Assembly: GCF_026283925.1 (NCBI RefSeq)
Contig: NZ_JAPDPF010000010.1
Span: forward strand, 1 to 64,000
Origin: Dyella halodurans
Lineage (GTDB): Bacteria; Pseudomonadota; Gammaproteobacteria; Xanthomonadales; Rhodanobacteraceae
Direction of reading: 5' to 3'
DNA: 64,000 nucleotides
Made by a program: the position numbers and the translations under genes
Part shown: piece after piece, positions 33,482 through 43,033 of the stretch
Layout of the letters: each line of letters begins with the position of its first letter
How positions within the stretch are numbered: the stretch's first letter is position 1
Notes under the pieces: model-generated
What the model was told of the DNA's origin: nothing
Database searches by the model: none
What the model saw: only the letters and a program-made list of their open reading frames with translations

Positions 33482-34165
33482 ATGTCAGACACCGCACTCG
33501 CCGAGACCCTTAGCGCCAGCGACGTGGCGGCCTATCTGCGCCGACACCCGGAATTCCTCTCCGACTACCCCGACCTGGCGGCCCAGCTGACCTTGCCGCG
33601 CGAACAAGGCCCGGTGGCCTCGCTGGCGGTCTACCAGCTGCAGAGCCTGCGCGAGAAGAACGCCGAACTGGAGCGCCAGCTCGCCAATCTGATCGCCATC
33701 GCCGCGGAAAACGAACGGCTGATGCAGCGCGTGCATGACCTCAACGTCGCCGTCTTGCGCGCCAACACGCCGGCCGTCGCCGCACGCAGCGTGGTTGCGC
33801 GCCTGTCCGAAGACTTCAAGACCGACCAGGTGCGCCTGCTGCTGTTCGGCGCGGTCGGACTGCCGCCGGCCACCTGGCTGATCAATATCCCCGGTGGACG
33901 TACGGCGGTACCCGAGTTCGCGGACTTCCTGTCCCATCACGAGCCCGTCGCCGGCCGCCTTTCGGCCGAGCGGCTGTACCGCCTGTTCGGCGACCAGGCG
34001 CCCGAGGTCCGCTCCACCGCCATCATGCCGCTGGGCGAGTTCGGCATCCTCGCCATTGGCAGCAGCGACCCGGATCATTTTCAGCCCGGCATGGGCACCC
34101 TGTTCCTGAAGATGATTGCGGCGACGGTGACCGCCGCGCTGCGTCGTTCTCAGGAAGGCATGTAA
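33482..34165 (+). CDS. DUF484 family protein
   Basis: 227 residues. It starts with a short helical domain (SDVAAYLRRHPEFLSDYPDLAAQLTLPR), continues through a coiled coil (SLREKNAELERQLANLIAIAAENERLMQRVHDLN, about 58-91) and ends in a GAF-like domain (about 95-225). The function of DUF484 is unknown, but the gene sits between dapF and xerC in most gammaproteobacteria. xerC starts 7 bases after its stop. Confidence 0.9.
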   Translation: MSDTALAETLSASDVAAYLRRHPEFLSDYPDLAAQLTLPREQGPVASLAVYQLQSLREKNAELERQLANLIAIAAENERLMQRVHDLNVAVLRANTPAVAARSVVARLSEDFKTDQVRLLLFGAVGLPPATWLINIPGGRTAVPEFADFLSHHEPVAGRLSAERLYRLFGDQAPEVRSTAIMPLGEFGILAIGSSDPDHFQPGMGTLFLKMIAATVTAALRRSQEGM

Positions 34166-34172
34166 ACCGACC

Positions 34173-35057
34173 GTGTCCGCGCGCGAACAGGTCGACGCCT
34201 GGCTCGCCCGCCTGGCGGGCGAGCGCCAGGCCTCCGCGCACACGGTCGACGGTTATCGCCGCGACCTGGCCAAGCTGTTGCGCTGGATGGAAGCGCAGGG
34301 CATCGACGCCTTTGACGCGCTCGAACCCAACCGCATGCGCAGTTTCGTCGCCACCGAACATCGTGGCGGCCTGGCGCCCAAGAGCCTGCAACGGCTGTTG
34401 TCGTCCTGTCGTGGCCTGTTCCGCCAGCTGCATCGCGAAGGCCTGATGACGCACGACCCGATGGCCGGCGTGCGCGGCCCCAAGGTGCACCGCAAGCTGC
34501 CGCAAGTGCTCGATGTGGATGAAGCCACCAGCCTGGTCGAAGCCGTCGGCGAGGGAGCGCTGACCCTGCGCGATCGCGCCATGCTCGAGCTGTTCTATTC
34601 CTCGGGCTTGCGCCTGTCCGAACTCACCGGCCTGCGCTGGATCGACCTGGACCTACAGGCCGGCGAGGTGCGCGTGCTGGGCAAGGGCAACAAGACGCGC
34701 ATCGTGCCGGTGGGCCGCCACGCGGTGGCTGCATTGCGCGCGCTGGGTGACGACGAAGGCACCACGCCGGAAAGCCCGGTATTCCGTGGACGCGGCGGTG
34801 CGCCGATCAGTCCCCGCACCGTGCAGCTGCGCATGAAGACGCTGGCGCTGCAGCAGGGCATGGCCAAGCATGTGCATCCGCATTTGCTGCGCCACACCTT
34901 TGCCAGCCACATGCTGGAATCGTCGGGCGACCTGCGCGCCGTGCAGGAGTTGCTCGGCCACGCCGACATCGCCACCACGCAGATCTACACGCACCTGGAC
35001 TTCCAGCACCTGGCCAAGGTGTACGACGCCGCGCATCCCAGGGCTAAACGGAAATAG
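34173..35057 (+). CDS. xerC: Site-specific tyrosine recombinase XerC
   Basis: 294 residues. It starts with GTG at 34173. The N-terminal SAM-like core-binding domain (AWLARLAGERQASAHTVDGYRRDLAKL) is followed by the catalytic domain with SGLRLSELTGLRW (Arg), HLLRHTFASHML (His-x-x-Arg), LLGHADIATTQIYTH and the tyrosine Y in the last motif. XerC and XerD resolve chromosome dimers at dif with FtsK. The GTG lies 7 bases after the DUF484 stop, so they are coupled. Confidence 0.95.
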   Translation: MSAREQVDAWLARLAGERQASAHTVDGYRRDLAKLLRWMEAQGIDAFDALEPNRMRSFVATEHRGGLAPKSLQRLLSSCRGLFRQLHREGLMTHDPMAGVRGPKVHRKLPQVLDVDEATSLVEAVGEGALTLRDRAMLELFYSSGLRLSELTGLRWIDLDLQAGEVRVLGKGNKTRIVPVGRHAVAALRALGDDEGTTPESPVFRGRGGAPISPRTVQLRMKTLALQQGMAKHVHPHLLRHTFASHMLESSGDLRAVQELLGHADIATTQIYTHLDFQHLAKVYDAAHPRAKRK

Positions 35058-35058
35058 G

Positions 35059-35175
35059 CGCTTAGGGACGAGGGGCGGGTAGCGAGGGTGCCAGCGCGCA
35101 CTTTGTCGCAACCCGTGCGCTCGCCCCGGGTGGCTGGTCCTCGCGCCCCCACCACTCGCCCCCAGACCCTAAGCG
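35059..35175. repeat. Inverted repeat CGCTTAGGG...CCCTAAGCG around GGGTAGCGAGGG element
   Basis: CGCTTAGGG (35059-35067) and CCCTAAGCG (35167-35175) are exact complements; inside lie GGGGCGGGTAGCGAGGG and a partly complementary CCACCACTCGCCCCC. The element resembles the shorter repeat at 16711-16757. It separates xerC from hslV and may end xerC transcription. Confidence 0.65.
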
Positions 35176-35274
35176 TCCCGGGCTCGCTCCGGCACCGGCA
35201 CCGCAGGCCGAATGGCTTGGATTCCGCCGGCACGGCCCCACCTCAGGCGGACTACTTTGTCTGCGGAGCCCTCC

Positions 35275-35808
35275 ATGGAATCCTTTCACGCCACCACCAT
35301 CGTCTCGGTGCGCCGCCATGGGCGCGTCGTGATCGGCGGCGACGGCCAGGTCACCCTCGGCAATACGGTGATGAAGGCCAACGCGCGCAAGATCCGCCGC
35401 CTGGGCAAGGGCGACGTGCTGGCGGGTTTTGCCGGCGCCACCGCCGACGCCTTCACCTTGTTCGAGCTGTTCGAGCAGAAGCTGGACAAGCACGGCGGCA
35501 ATCTCACGCGCTCCGCGGTCGAACTGGCCAAGGAATGGCGCACCGACCGCCGCCTGGGCCGGCTCGAAGCCATGCTCGCCGTAGCCGACAAGGAAGCCTC
35601 GCTGCTGATTTCCGGCAACGGCGACGTGCTGGAGCCGGAGCACGGCCTGATCGCCATCGGTTCCGGCGGCCCGTACGCCCAGTCGGCCGCGCTGGCGCTG
35701 ATGGAAAACACCGAATTGAATGCGTTCGAGATCGTCGAGCGCGCGTTGAAGATCGCCGGCGACATCTGCATCTATACCAACCACAACACCACCATCGAGG
35801 AGCTGTAG
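35275..35808 (+). CDS. hslV: ATP-dependent protease subunit HslV (ClpQ)
   Basis: 177 residues. The mature N-terminus is the active-site threonine at [23 protein letters not shown], preceded by a short propeptide (MESFHA). HslV forms a double hexamer that degrades proteins unfolded by HslU. The start at 35275 is set by the family N-terminus. hslU follows 80 bases downstream, so the two are one operon. Confidence 0.96.
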   Translation: MESFHATTIVSVRRHGRVVIGGDGQVTLGNTVMKANARKIRRLGKGDVLAGFAGATADAFTLFELFEQKLDKHGGNLTRSAVELAKEWRTDRRLGRLEAMLAVADKEASLLISGNGDVLEPEHGLIAIGSGGPYAQSAALALMENTELNAFEIVERALKIAGDICIYTNHNTTIEEL

Positions 35809-35888
35809 GCGCTCGGCGCGACAGCCATTCTCGTCGTCAACCCGGATACGCCGGGATGACGGGCCAAGACCACACCTCCGGTGACCTC

Positions 35889-37229
35889 ATGTCCGAACTC
35901 ACTCCACGCGAAATCGTCAACGAACTCGACCGCTACATCATCGGCCAGCACGACGCCAAGCGCGCCGTGGCGATTGCGCTGCGCAACCGCTGGCGCCGCA
36001 TGCAGCTGGAACCGAACCTGCGCAACGAAGTGACGCCCAAGAACATCCTGATGATCGGTCCCACCGGCGTGGGCAAGACCGAGATCGCGCGCCGCCTGGC
36101 CACCCTGGCCAATGCGCCGTTCGTAAAGGTGGAAGCAACCAAGTTCACCGAGGTGGGTTATGTCGGCAAGGACGTCGAGTCGATCGTGCGTGACCTCGCC
36201 GACGTCGCCTACAAGCTGACCCGTGAGCAGGCGATCAAGCGCGTGCGCTCGCAGGCCGAGGACCGCGCCGAGGACCGTATCCTCGACGCCTTGCTGCCGC
36301 GCCGCCAGACGCCGACCGACTGGAGCCATGATGCGACCCCGGCCAACCCCGAGCAGAGCGACACCCGCCAGAAGCTGCGCAAGCAGCTGCGCGAAGGCGC
36401 CCTGGACGAGCGCGAGATCGAGCTGGATTTCGCCATGAACGTGGGCGTGGAGATCATGTCGCCCCCGGGCATGGAGGAGATGGGCCAGCAGCTGCGCCAG
36501 ATGTTCCAGAACCTGGGTGGCGCCAAGACCCAGCAGCGCAAGCTGGCGATCAAGCTGGCGCGTCCGCTGCTGATCGAAGAGGAAGCCTCCAAGCTGCTCA
36601 ACGACGAGGAAGTGCGTACCCAGGCGATGGAGGCGGCCGAGCAGAACGGCATCGTTTTCATCGACGAGATCGACAAGGTGGCGCAACGTTCGGAATGGGG
36701 TGGCGCCGGCGTCAGCCGCGAAGGCGTGCAGCGCGACCTGCTGCCGCTGGTGGAAGGCTCGACCGTGGCCACCAAGTACGGCCCGATCAAGACCGACCAT
36801 ATGCTGTTCATCGCCTCGGGCGCGTTCTCGCTGGCCAAGCCGTCCGACCTGATTCCCGAGCTGCAGGGTCGATTGCCGATCCGCGTGGAGTTGTCGGCGC
36901 TGTCGGTCGATGACTTCAAGCGCATCCTGCGCGAGCCGCAGAACGCCTTGACCACGCAGTACATGGCCTTGCTGGGCACGGAGGGCGTCTCGGTTGATTT
37001 CACCGAATCCGGCGTCGACCGGCTGGCCGAGGTGGCGTTCCAGGTCAACGAGCGCACCGAGAACATCGGCGCCCGCCGCCTGCACACCGTGATGGAGCGC
37101 CTGCTGGAGAAGATCTCCTACGAAGCTGCAGACAAATCCGGCGAAAAGTATGTGATTGACGCCGAATATGTCGATATTAATCTAGGCACCCTGGTCAAGG
37201 ACGAGGACCTGAGCCGTTACATCCTGTAA
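35889..37229 (+). CDS. hslU: HslU ATPase (ClpY), unfoldase of the HslVU protease
   Basis: 446 residues. AAA+ motifs: Walker A GPTGVGKT at residues 57-64, Walker B VFIDEIDK, and sensor region [12 protein letters not shown]. The I-domain (about 110-240) carries the GPTD-like lysine/arginine-rich helix. The C-terminal [11 protein letters not shown] tail inserts into HslV. I chose the ATG at 35889 because the frame upstream has no family similarity. Confidence 0.97.
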   Translation: MSELTPREIVNELDRYIIGQHDAKRAVAIALRNRWRRMQLEPNLRNEVTPKNILMIGPTGVGKTEIARRLATLANAPFVKVEATKFTEVGYVGKDVESIVRDLADVAYKLTREQAIKRVRSQAEDRAEDRILDALLPRRQTPTDWSHDATPANPEQSDTRQKLRKQLREGALDEREIELDFAMNVGVEIMSPPGMEEMGQQLRQMFQNLGGAKTQQRKLAIKLARPLLIEEEASKLLNDEEVRTQAMEAAEQNGIVFIDEIDKVAQRSEWGGAGVSREGVQRDLLPLVEGSTVATKYGPIKTDHMLFIASGAFSLAKPSDLIPELQGRLPIRVELSALSVDDFKRILREPQNALTTQYMALLGTEGVSVDFTESGVDRLAEVAFQVNERTENIGARRLHTVMERLLEKISYEAADKSGEKYVIDAEYVDINLGTLVKDEDLSRYIL

Positions 37230-37265
37230 ACAAGGGGAAAGCCCCCAGCTGTTAAAATTGTGACC

Positions 37266-37880
37266 ATGAGTAATGTGATCGAACTGAAAACCACCGGCCA
37301 GCGGGCCCAGTTGCGCGAAGCGCAGCAGAAGCACCAGCTGATCCGGTTGTGGCGTACCGAGCTCGAACACGGCAGCTTCTGTGGTTACGTGGGCGGTGTC
37401 GGGCGCGAATTCTTCCTGCTATGGGTCGTCGGCGACGGCATCACCTATGACGGCATGTATGTGATGCGCCATCGTGATGTCTCCGAGCTGGAAGCGCCGG
37501 ACAAGCACGCGCCCTTCATGGAGAAGGCGCTGGCAGTCAAACACCTGATGCCGCGCACGCCGCGCGGCTTCCCGCTGGACAATATCCGCGAGGTCATCCA
37601 GGCCGCAGCCGTGCAGGCACCGGTCATCGGCGTGCACGTGGACAGCGAGGACGAGTCGGAAGTCTGTTACATCGGCCGCCTGGTCAGCGTCGAGGAAGAC
37701 GGCTTCAACATGCAGGAAATCTCGCCCGATGCGGAATGGCTGCGCGAAGCGTCATTCTTCTCCTGGGACGAGGTCTCGACCGTGAGCATCGAGGATGGCT
37801 ACGCCACCTCCCTGCTGGCCGTGGCCGGCGCGCCGCCGCCGCTGGAGCAGGGCGATTCGGGCGTGGGTCACGCGAACTGA
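37266..37880 (+). CDS. Conserved-looking protein of unknown function
   Basis: 204 residues from the ATG at 37266 (MSNVIELKTTGQRAQL); a GTG two codons upstream is an alternative. No signal peptide or membrane segment. It is acidic, with repeated beta-strand-like pieces (RTELEHGSFCGYVGGVGREFFLLWVVGD, VIGVHVDSEDESEVCYIGRLVSVEEDGFNMQEI). Duplicate-looking turns at GYVG/GRLV and FLLW/FNMQ suggest two similar halves (about 30-95 and 115-180). It follows hslU by 36 bases and is ended by a clear terminator at 37916. I do not recognise the family. Confidence 0.7.
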   Translation: MSNVIELKTTGQRAQLREAQQKHQLIRLWRTELEHGSFCGYVGGVGREFFLLWVVGDGITYDGMYVMRHRDVSELEAPDKHAPFMEKALAVKHLMPRTPRGFPLDNIREVIQAAAVQAPVIGVHVDSEDESEVCYIGRLVSVEEDGFNMQEISPDAEWLREASFFSWDEVSTVSIEDGYATSLLAVAGAPPPLEQGDSGVGHAN

Positions 37881-37915
37881 CCGCTGCCCCGATTCGTCGC
37901 GCGTTACATCCTCCT

Positions 37916-37940
37916 ACTGCCGGCCCTCGTGGCCGGCAGT
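37916..37940 (+). terminator. Terminator after the hslVU operon
   Basis: ACTGCCGGCC-CTCGT-GGCCGGCAGT forms a 10-bp perfect stem with a 5-base loop, followed by GTCGTTT. It lies 35 bases after the stop of the unknown gene downstream of hslU. Confidence 0.72.
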
Positions 37941-37981
37941 GTCGTTTCAGACGACGCCAAGCTGGCGTGAGGTGAAACGCT

Positions 37982-38191
37982 TCAGTCGATGCGGAACAGT
38001 TCGCCGGAAAAGCGGCTGTCGATGTAGTGGTCGAGACCGCTCACGCGGGATTCGTCGTGCCACGGCTTCTCACGCATGGCGGCAGAGGCTGCACGGGGCA
38101 GCTCGCTCAAGTCGGTCTTGACGTCGAAGTAAGGTGAAGCCGGCTTCTTCGCCGATGCCTTGGTCAGGAAGGGTTGGATGGAGAGCAACAT
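37982..38191 (-). CDS. Small protein, unknown, divergent from the LysR gene
   Basis: 69 residues: MLLSIQPFLTKASAKKP, then DVKTDLSELPRAASAAMREKPW and YIDSRFSGELFRID. It has no membrane segment or cysteine. It diverges from the GcvA-type LysR gene at 38301, a common arrangement for a LysR target, which is the main reason to call it. The two share a 109-base gap with a LysR-type box next to the regulator start. Whether it is translated is uncertain. Confidence 0.45.
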   Translation of the reverse strand: MLLSIQPFLTKASAKKPASPYFDVKTDLSELPRAASAAMREKPWHDESRVSGLDHYIDSRFSGELFRID

Positions 38192-38283
38192 GGTCGTATG
38201 CCTCGAAGATCACCCGCTTGCTGGGCAAGGTCTACACTAGGCCAGGCAGAGCCTCGCAAAAAGCGAGATTTTTGCACCCCAGT

Positions 38284-38300
38284 ATTGAGGAAGATTCAAT
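38284..38300. promoter_or_regulatory. LysR-type box ATTGA-N7-TCAAT at the regulator start
   Basis: ATTGA (38284-38288) and TCAAT (38296-38300) form an inverted repeat with a 7-base centre holding the ribosome-binding GAGGA. This fits the T-N11-A LysR consensus and lies directly against the ATG at 38301. If bound by the LysR protein, it would block its own translation or transcription. A CTCGC-AAAAA-GCGAG hairpin at 38253-38267 lies upstream. Confidence 0.5.
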
Positions 38301-39221
38301 ATGGGCCGGCCACCGCTCATTGCCCTGCAAGGCTTCGTGATTGCCGCACGCACCGGCAATGTCACGCTCGCTGCCCAGCAACTGCATCTCACGGCCAGCG
38401 CACTCAGTCATCAAATCCGCGGTCTTGAAGAGCGACTCGGCCGGCGCGTTTTCATCCGTGGACCGCGCGGCGTGGAGCTGACGCCGGAGGGTGCGCGGCT
38501 GCTCGAGTCGGTGGGCCCTTCCTTCGAATCGATCGAACGCGCCATGCGGCAATTCAGCGCGCCGCATGCGGACGTGCTGACGCTGAGCCTGATGCCGTCG
38601 ATGGCATCGAGTTGGCTGCTGCCACGCCTGCCGAAGTTCGTTGCCCAGCATCCACAACTGCAGCTCAACCTGCAGTCGCGCGTGGACCTGGTCAATTTCG
38701 ATCGCGAGCCGGTGGATGCCGCCATGCGCTTCGGTCCCGGCGAGTGGCCGGGCGTGGTGGCCGAGCACCTGTTCGATGACTGGCTGACGCCGATCGCCAG
38801 TCCCGAACTCATCGCCCGACTCGGACAGCCCACGTTGGAGACCTTGTCGGACTGGCCGCTGCTGCGTGATCCCGAGAACGTGTGGGCCAAGTGGTTCCAC
38901 ACCTTTGGCGGCAAGCCACCGGCACGCTACGTGGCCCACTTCGATGACACCGAGACGCTGCACCGGGCGGCCATCGAAGGCATGGGCATCGCCCTCGGCC
39001 GCGTCACCATGGCCCGTCCCCTCGTCGATGCGGGACAGCTGGTATGGCTGAGCACGCAGCGCTTGCGCGCCGACTTCGCGCACTACCTGGTCTATCCGCC
39101 GCGCTCGGAGAAGCATCCGGCGCTGCTCGCATTTCGCGCCTGGCTACTGGAAGAAGCGCAACGCTATTCGCTGGCGCCCGCACAAGCGAAGTGGCGTGCG
39201 AACAAGCGCCGCAGCGGTTGA
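38301..39221 (+). CDS. LysR family transcriptional regulator (GcvA-type)
   Basis: 306 residues. N-terminal HTH (ALQGFVIAARTGNVTLAAQQLHLTASALSHQIRGLEERLGRRVFIR) and a ligand-binding domain with LTLSLMPSMASSWLLPRLPKFVAQHPQ typical of the GcvA subgroup. The ligand and targets are unknown; the divergent small gene at 37982 is the nearest candidate. The convergent peptidase gene ends 50 bases after its stop. Confidence 0.88.
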   Translation: MGRPPLIALQGFVIAARTGNVTLAAQQLHLTASALSHQIRGLEERLGRRVFIRGPRGVELTPEGARLLESVGPSFESIERAMRQFSAPHADVLTLSLMPSMASSWLLPRLPKFVAQHPQLQLNLQSRVDLVNFDREPVDAAMRFGPGEWPGVVAEHLFDDWLTPIASPELIARLGQPTLETLSDWPLLRDPENVWAKWFHTFGGKPPARYVAHFDDTETLHRAAIEGMGIALGRVTMARPLVDAGQLVWLSTQRLRADFAHYLVYPPRSEKHPALLAFRAWLLEEAQRYSLAPAQAKWRANKRRSG

Positions 39222-39271
39222 ATCGGTTGCGCGCCTTCAGCGCCCGTCGTTGGTCCGACGGGCGCGCGACA

Positions 39272-41536
39272 TCAGGACGATGTCGAGGCGGCCGCAGGTG
39301 TCGCACGTGGCGCTGCCGATGCAGCGCCTTTCACTTCACGCTGAAAGAAGTTCTCGATCAGGTGATAGACGTGGCTGCGCTGGCCCGGCAGGTTCAGGCC
39401 GTGCTTGGCGCCCGGGTAGGCCATGAACTGGAACTGCGTGCCGCGCTTCTGCATTTCCGCCATCAGCTTGGTGGAGTTGAGGAACAGCACGTTGTCGTCG
39501 GCCATGCCGTGCACCAGGTAAAGCTTGGAGGTGAGGCCATCGAGCCAGGCCAGCGGCGAGCTGCGTGTATAGCCCGAATCATTGTCCTGCGGACGGCCGA
39601 GGTAACGCTCGGCATAGAAGGTGTCGTAGAGCCGCCAGTCGGTGACCGGCGCCACCGCCACGCCGCCAGCCAATTCGTCCGATGCCTTGGATAGCATCAT
39701 GGTGGTCATGTAGCCGCCGTAGCTCCAACCGAACACGCCGATGCGCTTGGGGTCGACCCAGGGCTGCGACTTCAGCCAGTGGATGCCGGCGAGCTGGTCT
39801 TCCACTTCCACGGCGCCCAGTTGCTGGTAGATGGGGTCCTCGAACTTGCGCCCGCGACGGGCCATGCCGCGGTTGTCCAGGGTGAAGACCACGAAGCCCT
39901 GGTTGGCCATGTACTGGTTGAAGTAGTCGCCCCAGGCATTGGTGACCAGCTGCGCGTGCGGACCGCCGTAGAACATGTTGAACACCGGGTATTTCTTCGA
40001 CGGATCGAAGCCGGCCGGCTTGTACAGGCGGTAATACAGCAGCTGTCCGTCGGCGGCCTTGATGGTGCCGAATTCCGGCTTGATCAGGCTGTCGCGGTAC
40101 GGCCAGAACGGATGCTTCTCGTCGAGCTTGTTCGGCTCGATCCAGCTCACCAGGCTGCCATCCGGCTTGTGCACGCTCACCTGGGGCGGCGTGTCGATGC
40201 TGGAGAACATGTCCAGATAGAACGATGCATTCGGCGCGAACTCGGCGATGTGCGTGCCCGCGCCCTGGCTGATGCGCGTCGGCGTGTTGGCCGTGCTGCC
40301 ATCGAGCTTGAGCGCATAGATATGCCGTTCCGGCACGGCGTCGCGATTGGAGCTGACGTAGACGGTGCCGCTGTGTTCGTTCACCGCCAGCACACCGTCG
40401 ATCTGCCACTCGCCCTCGCTGACAGCATGCCTGAGCTTGCCGTCGATCCCGTAGAGGTAGAGATGGTGAAAGCCACTGCGCTCACTGCCCCACAGGAACG
40501 ACTTGCCGTCCTTGAGGAAGGTGAGGTCGTCGTTGAGGTTGATCCAGGTATCGCTGGTTTCGCTGAGCAGGGTGCGTTGCGCCAGCGTCTTCGCATCGAC
40601 CAGGCGCAGGTCCAGGTGTTGCTGGTTGCGCGACATGCGCTGGTAGGCGAGGTGCCTGCCATCGGGCAACCAGTTCACCCGCGTGAGATAGATGTCGTTG
40701 TCCTTGCCCAGGTCGATCCAGCGCGGCTGACCGCCGGTGGGCGCGACCAGGCCCAGCTTCACCGCGACATTGGCGGCGCCGGCAGCGGGATAGCGCTGGT
40801 CGACCACCTCGGTGTGGTCGGCGTAGAGCTCGGTGCGCTTGGTCACCGGGACTTTCGCTTCGTCGAAGCGTTCGAATGCAATCGCGGAATCGTCCGGCGC
40901 CCACCAGTAGCCGCGGCTGCGATCCATTTCTTCCTGCGCGACGAATTCCGCCTCGCCGTTGTGCACGCTGCCGCCGCCGTCATGGGTAAGCTGCTTCGGC
41001 TCACCGGTGCTCAAGTCGATCACCCACAGGTTCTGCTCGCGCACGAAGGAGACGAAGCGGCCCTTGGGCGAGAAGCGGGGATCGATCACGTTGTCGCCCG
41101 TGTCGAGCAGGCGCGGCGCGGCATCGGGCGTGGCCAGCGAGTAGAGATACAGCTTGCCGCCGATCGGGAACAGCAGCTGCTTGCCGTCCGGCGACCACTG
41201 GTAACTCACGATGCCACGCAGGCCGGCCGTGCGTTCGCGCTCGCGGCGCGCCTTCTCCGCATCCGACAACTGTTCGCCGTTGGGCTCCAGCTTCTTCGAA
41301 TCCACCAGCAGCTGGGTGCGGTTGTCCTTGAGCTGGTAGGACCACAGGTCCAGCTGGTACTGATCGTCCGCCCGCGGGCGCAGGAAGCTGACGCGACTGC
41401 CATCGGGCGAGATCTGCAGCCCGCGTGGCGCGGGACCGGCCAGGCTGCCGCCGTCAAAGATGCGTTCGATCGTGAGTTTTTCGGCCATGGTCGGCAGGGC
41501 CACCATCGTGAGGGCGGCAAAGAGGAGGGCACGCAT
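39272..41536 (-). CDS. Secreted DPP IV-type prolyl dipeptidyl peptidase (S9B)
   Basis: 754 residues. A signal peptide (MRALLFAALTMVALPTMA) is followed by an eight-blade beta-propeller with the DPP IV-specific double Glu in FVAQEEMDRSRGYWW. The hydrolase domain has GWSYGGYM (Ser about 605), an Asp in HGMADDN (about 680-681) and a His in GAKHGL (about 712), so the triad is complete. DPP IV releases Xaa-Pro dipeptides; the protein probably works in the periplasm together with the S9 peptidase at 293. The tail (GAASAAPRATPAAASTSS) is low-complexity and unusual. The gene stands alone on the minus strand. Confidence 0.93.
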   Translation of the reverse strand: MRALLFAALTMVALPTMAEKLTIERIFDGGSLAGPAPRGLQISPDGSRVSFLRPRADDQYQLDLWSYQLKDNRTQLLVDSKKLEPNGEQLSDAEKARRERERTAGLRGIVSYQWSPDGKQLLFPIGGKLYLYSLATPDAAPRLLDTGDNVIDPRFSPKGRFVSFVREQNLWVIDLSTGEPKQLTHDGGGSVHNGEAEFVAQEEMDRSRGYWWAPDDSAIAFERFDEAKVPVTKRTELYADHTEVVDQRYPAAGAANVAVKLGLVAPTGGQPRWIDLGKDNDIYLTRVNWLPDGRHLAYQRMSRNQQHLDLRLVDAKTLAQRTLLSETSDTWINLNDDLTFLKDGKSFLWGSERSGFHHLYLYGIDGKLRHAVSEGEWQIDGVLAVNEHSGTVYVSSNRDAVPERHIYALKLDGSTANTPTRISQGAGTHIAEFAPNASFYLDMFSSIDTPPQVSVHKPDGSLVSWIEPNKLDEKHPFWPYRDSLIKPEFGTIKAADGQLLYYRLYKPAGFDPSKKYPVFNMFYGGPHAQLVTNAWGDYFNQYMANQGFVVFTLDNRGMARRGRKFEDPIYQQLGAVEVEDQLAGIHWLKSQPWVDPKRIGVFGWSYGGYMTTMMLSKASDELAGGVAVAPVTDWRLYDTFYAERYLGRPQDNDSGYTRSSPLAWLDGLTSKLYLVHGMADDNVLFLNSTKLMAEMQKRGTQFQFMAYPGAKHGLNLPGQRSHVYHLIENFFQREVKGAASAAPRATPAAASTSS

Positions 41537-41661
41537 GGGAACTTCCTGGGGCGGTGCAACGTACGCAAGAACAAGCGGCGATTAGACCGCGTAGCGTCAG
41601 CCGATACCAGCAATTTCCCGTGAAAAACGGCACATCCGACGTGAATGCACCGCTTCGGCGC

Positions 41662-42360
41662 TTAGCGCGGGGCGCCTTGCCCGAACAAGACCTTGCGCGC
41701 TTCCTCGTCCGTGGTGAGGTCGAAGCGACCCTTGATCTGCTCGCCCAGCGCATACGCGCGCTCGGTGGCGGGGCGCGCGCGGATGGCTTCAAACCAGGCT
41801 TTCAGGTGCGGGAAATGCTCCAGCGCCATGCCCTGGTTCTCATACGGCACGATCCACGGGTAAGCCGCCATATCGGCGATGCTGTAGTCCTTGCCGGCGA
41901 TGAAGGCGCGACCTTCCAGCCGCTTGTTCAGCACGCCATACAGGCGCCGCGTCTCGTTGACATAGCGATCGATCGCGTAGGGGATCTTCTCTGGCGCATA
42001 CCGATTGAAATGGTGGTTCTGCCCCAGCATCGGGCCGAGGCCGCCCACCTGCCAGTACAGCCACTCCAGCACCTTGTAGCGGCCGCGCGCATCGGCAGGC
42101 ATGAAGCGCCCGCTCTTCTCGGCCAGGTACTGCAGGATGGCCCCCGACTCGAACACGCTGAGCGGCTCGCCCCCATCGGCTGGCTGGGTATCCACGATGG
42201 CCGGCATGCGGTTGTTCGGCGAAATGGCCAGGAAGCCGGGCTCGAACTGCTCGCCCTTGCCGATGTTCACCGGCTTGATGGTGTAGGGCAGGCCGGATTC
42301 TTCGAGGAACAGGGTGACCTTGTGGCCATTGGGCGTGGGCCAGTAATACAGCTCGATCAT
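41662..42360 (-). CDS. yfcG: Glutathione S-transferase, YfcG-like (Nu class)
   Basis: 232 residues. The N-terminal thioredoxin-like domain starts IELYYWPTPNGHKVTLFLEE, with ISPNNRMPAIVD and ESGAILQYLAEK (glutathione site). The C-terminal helical domain includes YWQVGGLGPMLGQNHHFNRYAPEKIPYAIDRY, closely following E. coli YfcG, which is a disulfide-bond reductase. It lies 126 bases upstream of the DPP IV gene on the same strand, with no clear functional link. Confidence 0.92.
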   Translation of the reverse strand: MIELYYWPTPNGHKVTLFLEESGLPYTIKPVNIGKGEQFEPGFLAISPNNRMPAIVDTQPADGGEPLSVFESGAILQYLAEKSGRFMPADARGRYKVLEWLYWQVGGLGPMLGQNHHFNRYAPEKIPYAIDRYVNETRRLYGVLNKRLEGRAFIAGKDYSIADMAAYPWIVPYENQGMALEHFPHLKAWFEAIRARPATERAYALGEQIKGRFDLTTDEEARKVLFGQGAPR

Positions 42361-42504
42361 GGGGTTTCCTGAGGCGCGGGCGATGGATGGATGTTCGGGG
42401 CGACCGGTGTGGATTCAAGCCAGGGCGAGAACAAGGCACGCTTCCGTCAACCCATGCTGCGCACGCCGCGTTCCTCCGCTGGCATGCCCACTGGAGTCAA
42501 GCCC

Positions 42505-42951
42505 ATGAACCGCCTCTCCCGTTTTGCCGCGTTGAGCCTTGGCCTCGCCATCGCCGGCGCTGCCTGCGCCCAGGCGCAGGACAACAGCAGTGCCGCCACA
42601 CCGGCGCACGCCGCGCCGTCAGCGCAGGGGCGTCGCGCCCCCGATCCGCAACAGCAGCTGCAACACCTGACCAAGCAGCTGCAGCTCAGCGCCGACCAGC
42701 AGGCCAAGATCGGGCCGATTCTGCAGCAGCGCGATCAGCAGATGCAGGCTCTGCGTGCCGACACCAGCCTGTCGCAGGCCGATCGTCGCGCCAAGCTGAT
42801 GACCCTGGCCCAGGACAGCGGCAAACAGATCGATGCCGTGCTGACCCCTGCCCAGCGCGACCAACTGAAGGCCATGCGGGAAAAAGCCATGGAGCGCGCG
42901 CAGGAACGGCGAGGCCAGCACGTGCCGTCCTCGCCCAGCAGCGGCGGCTAG
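42505..42951 (+). CDS. Spy/CpxP-like periplasmic protein
   Basis: 148 residues from the ATG at 42505. A signal peptide (MNRLSRFAALSLGLAIAGAACAQA) precedes a helical region with the LTxxQ-type repeat: LQLSADQQAKIGPILQQRDQQMQAL and LTPAQRDQLKAMREKAMERAQERR. Spy-family proteins are periplasmic ATP-independent chaperones. I chose this start because the signal peptide follows it; the frame extends 38 codons upstream. The gene lies between divergent GST and ribokinase. Confidence 0.78.
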   Translation: MNRLSRFAALSLGLAIAGAACAQAQDNSSAATPAHAAPSAQGRRAPDPQQQLQHLTKQLQLSADQQAKIGPILQQRDQQMQALRADTSLSQADRRAKLMTLAQDSGKQIDAVLTPAQRDQLKAMREKAMERAQERRGQHVPSSPSSGG

Positions 42952-43033
42952 GTTCCATCCCACGGCGCGTCATCCCGGCGGCGCGCGGCATCGCGTATCC
43001 TCGTCGGTCGTTTCGGCAACGGATGGGTGAGCC

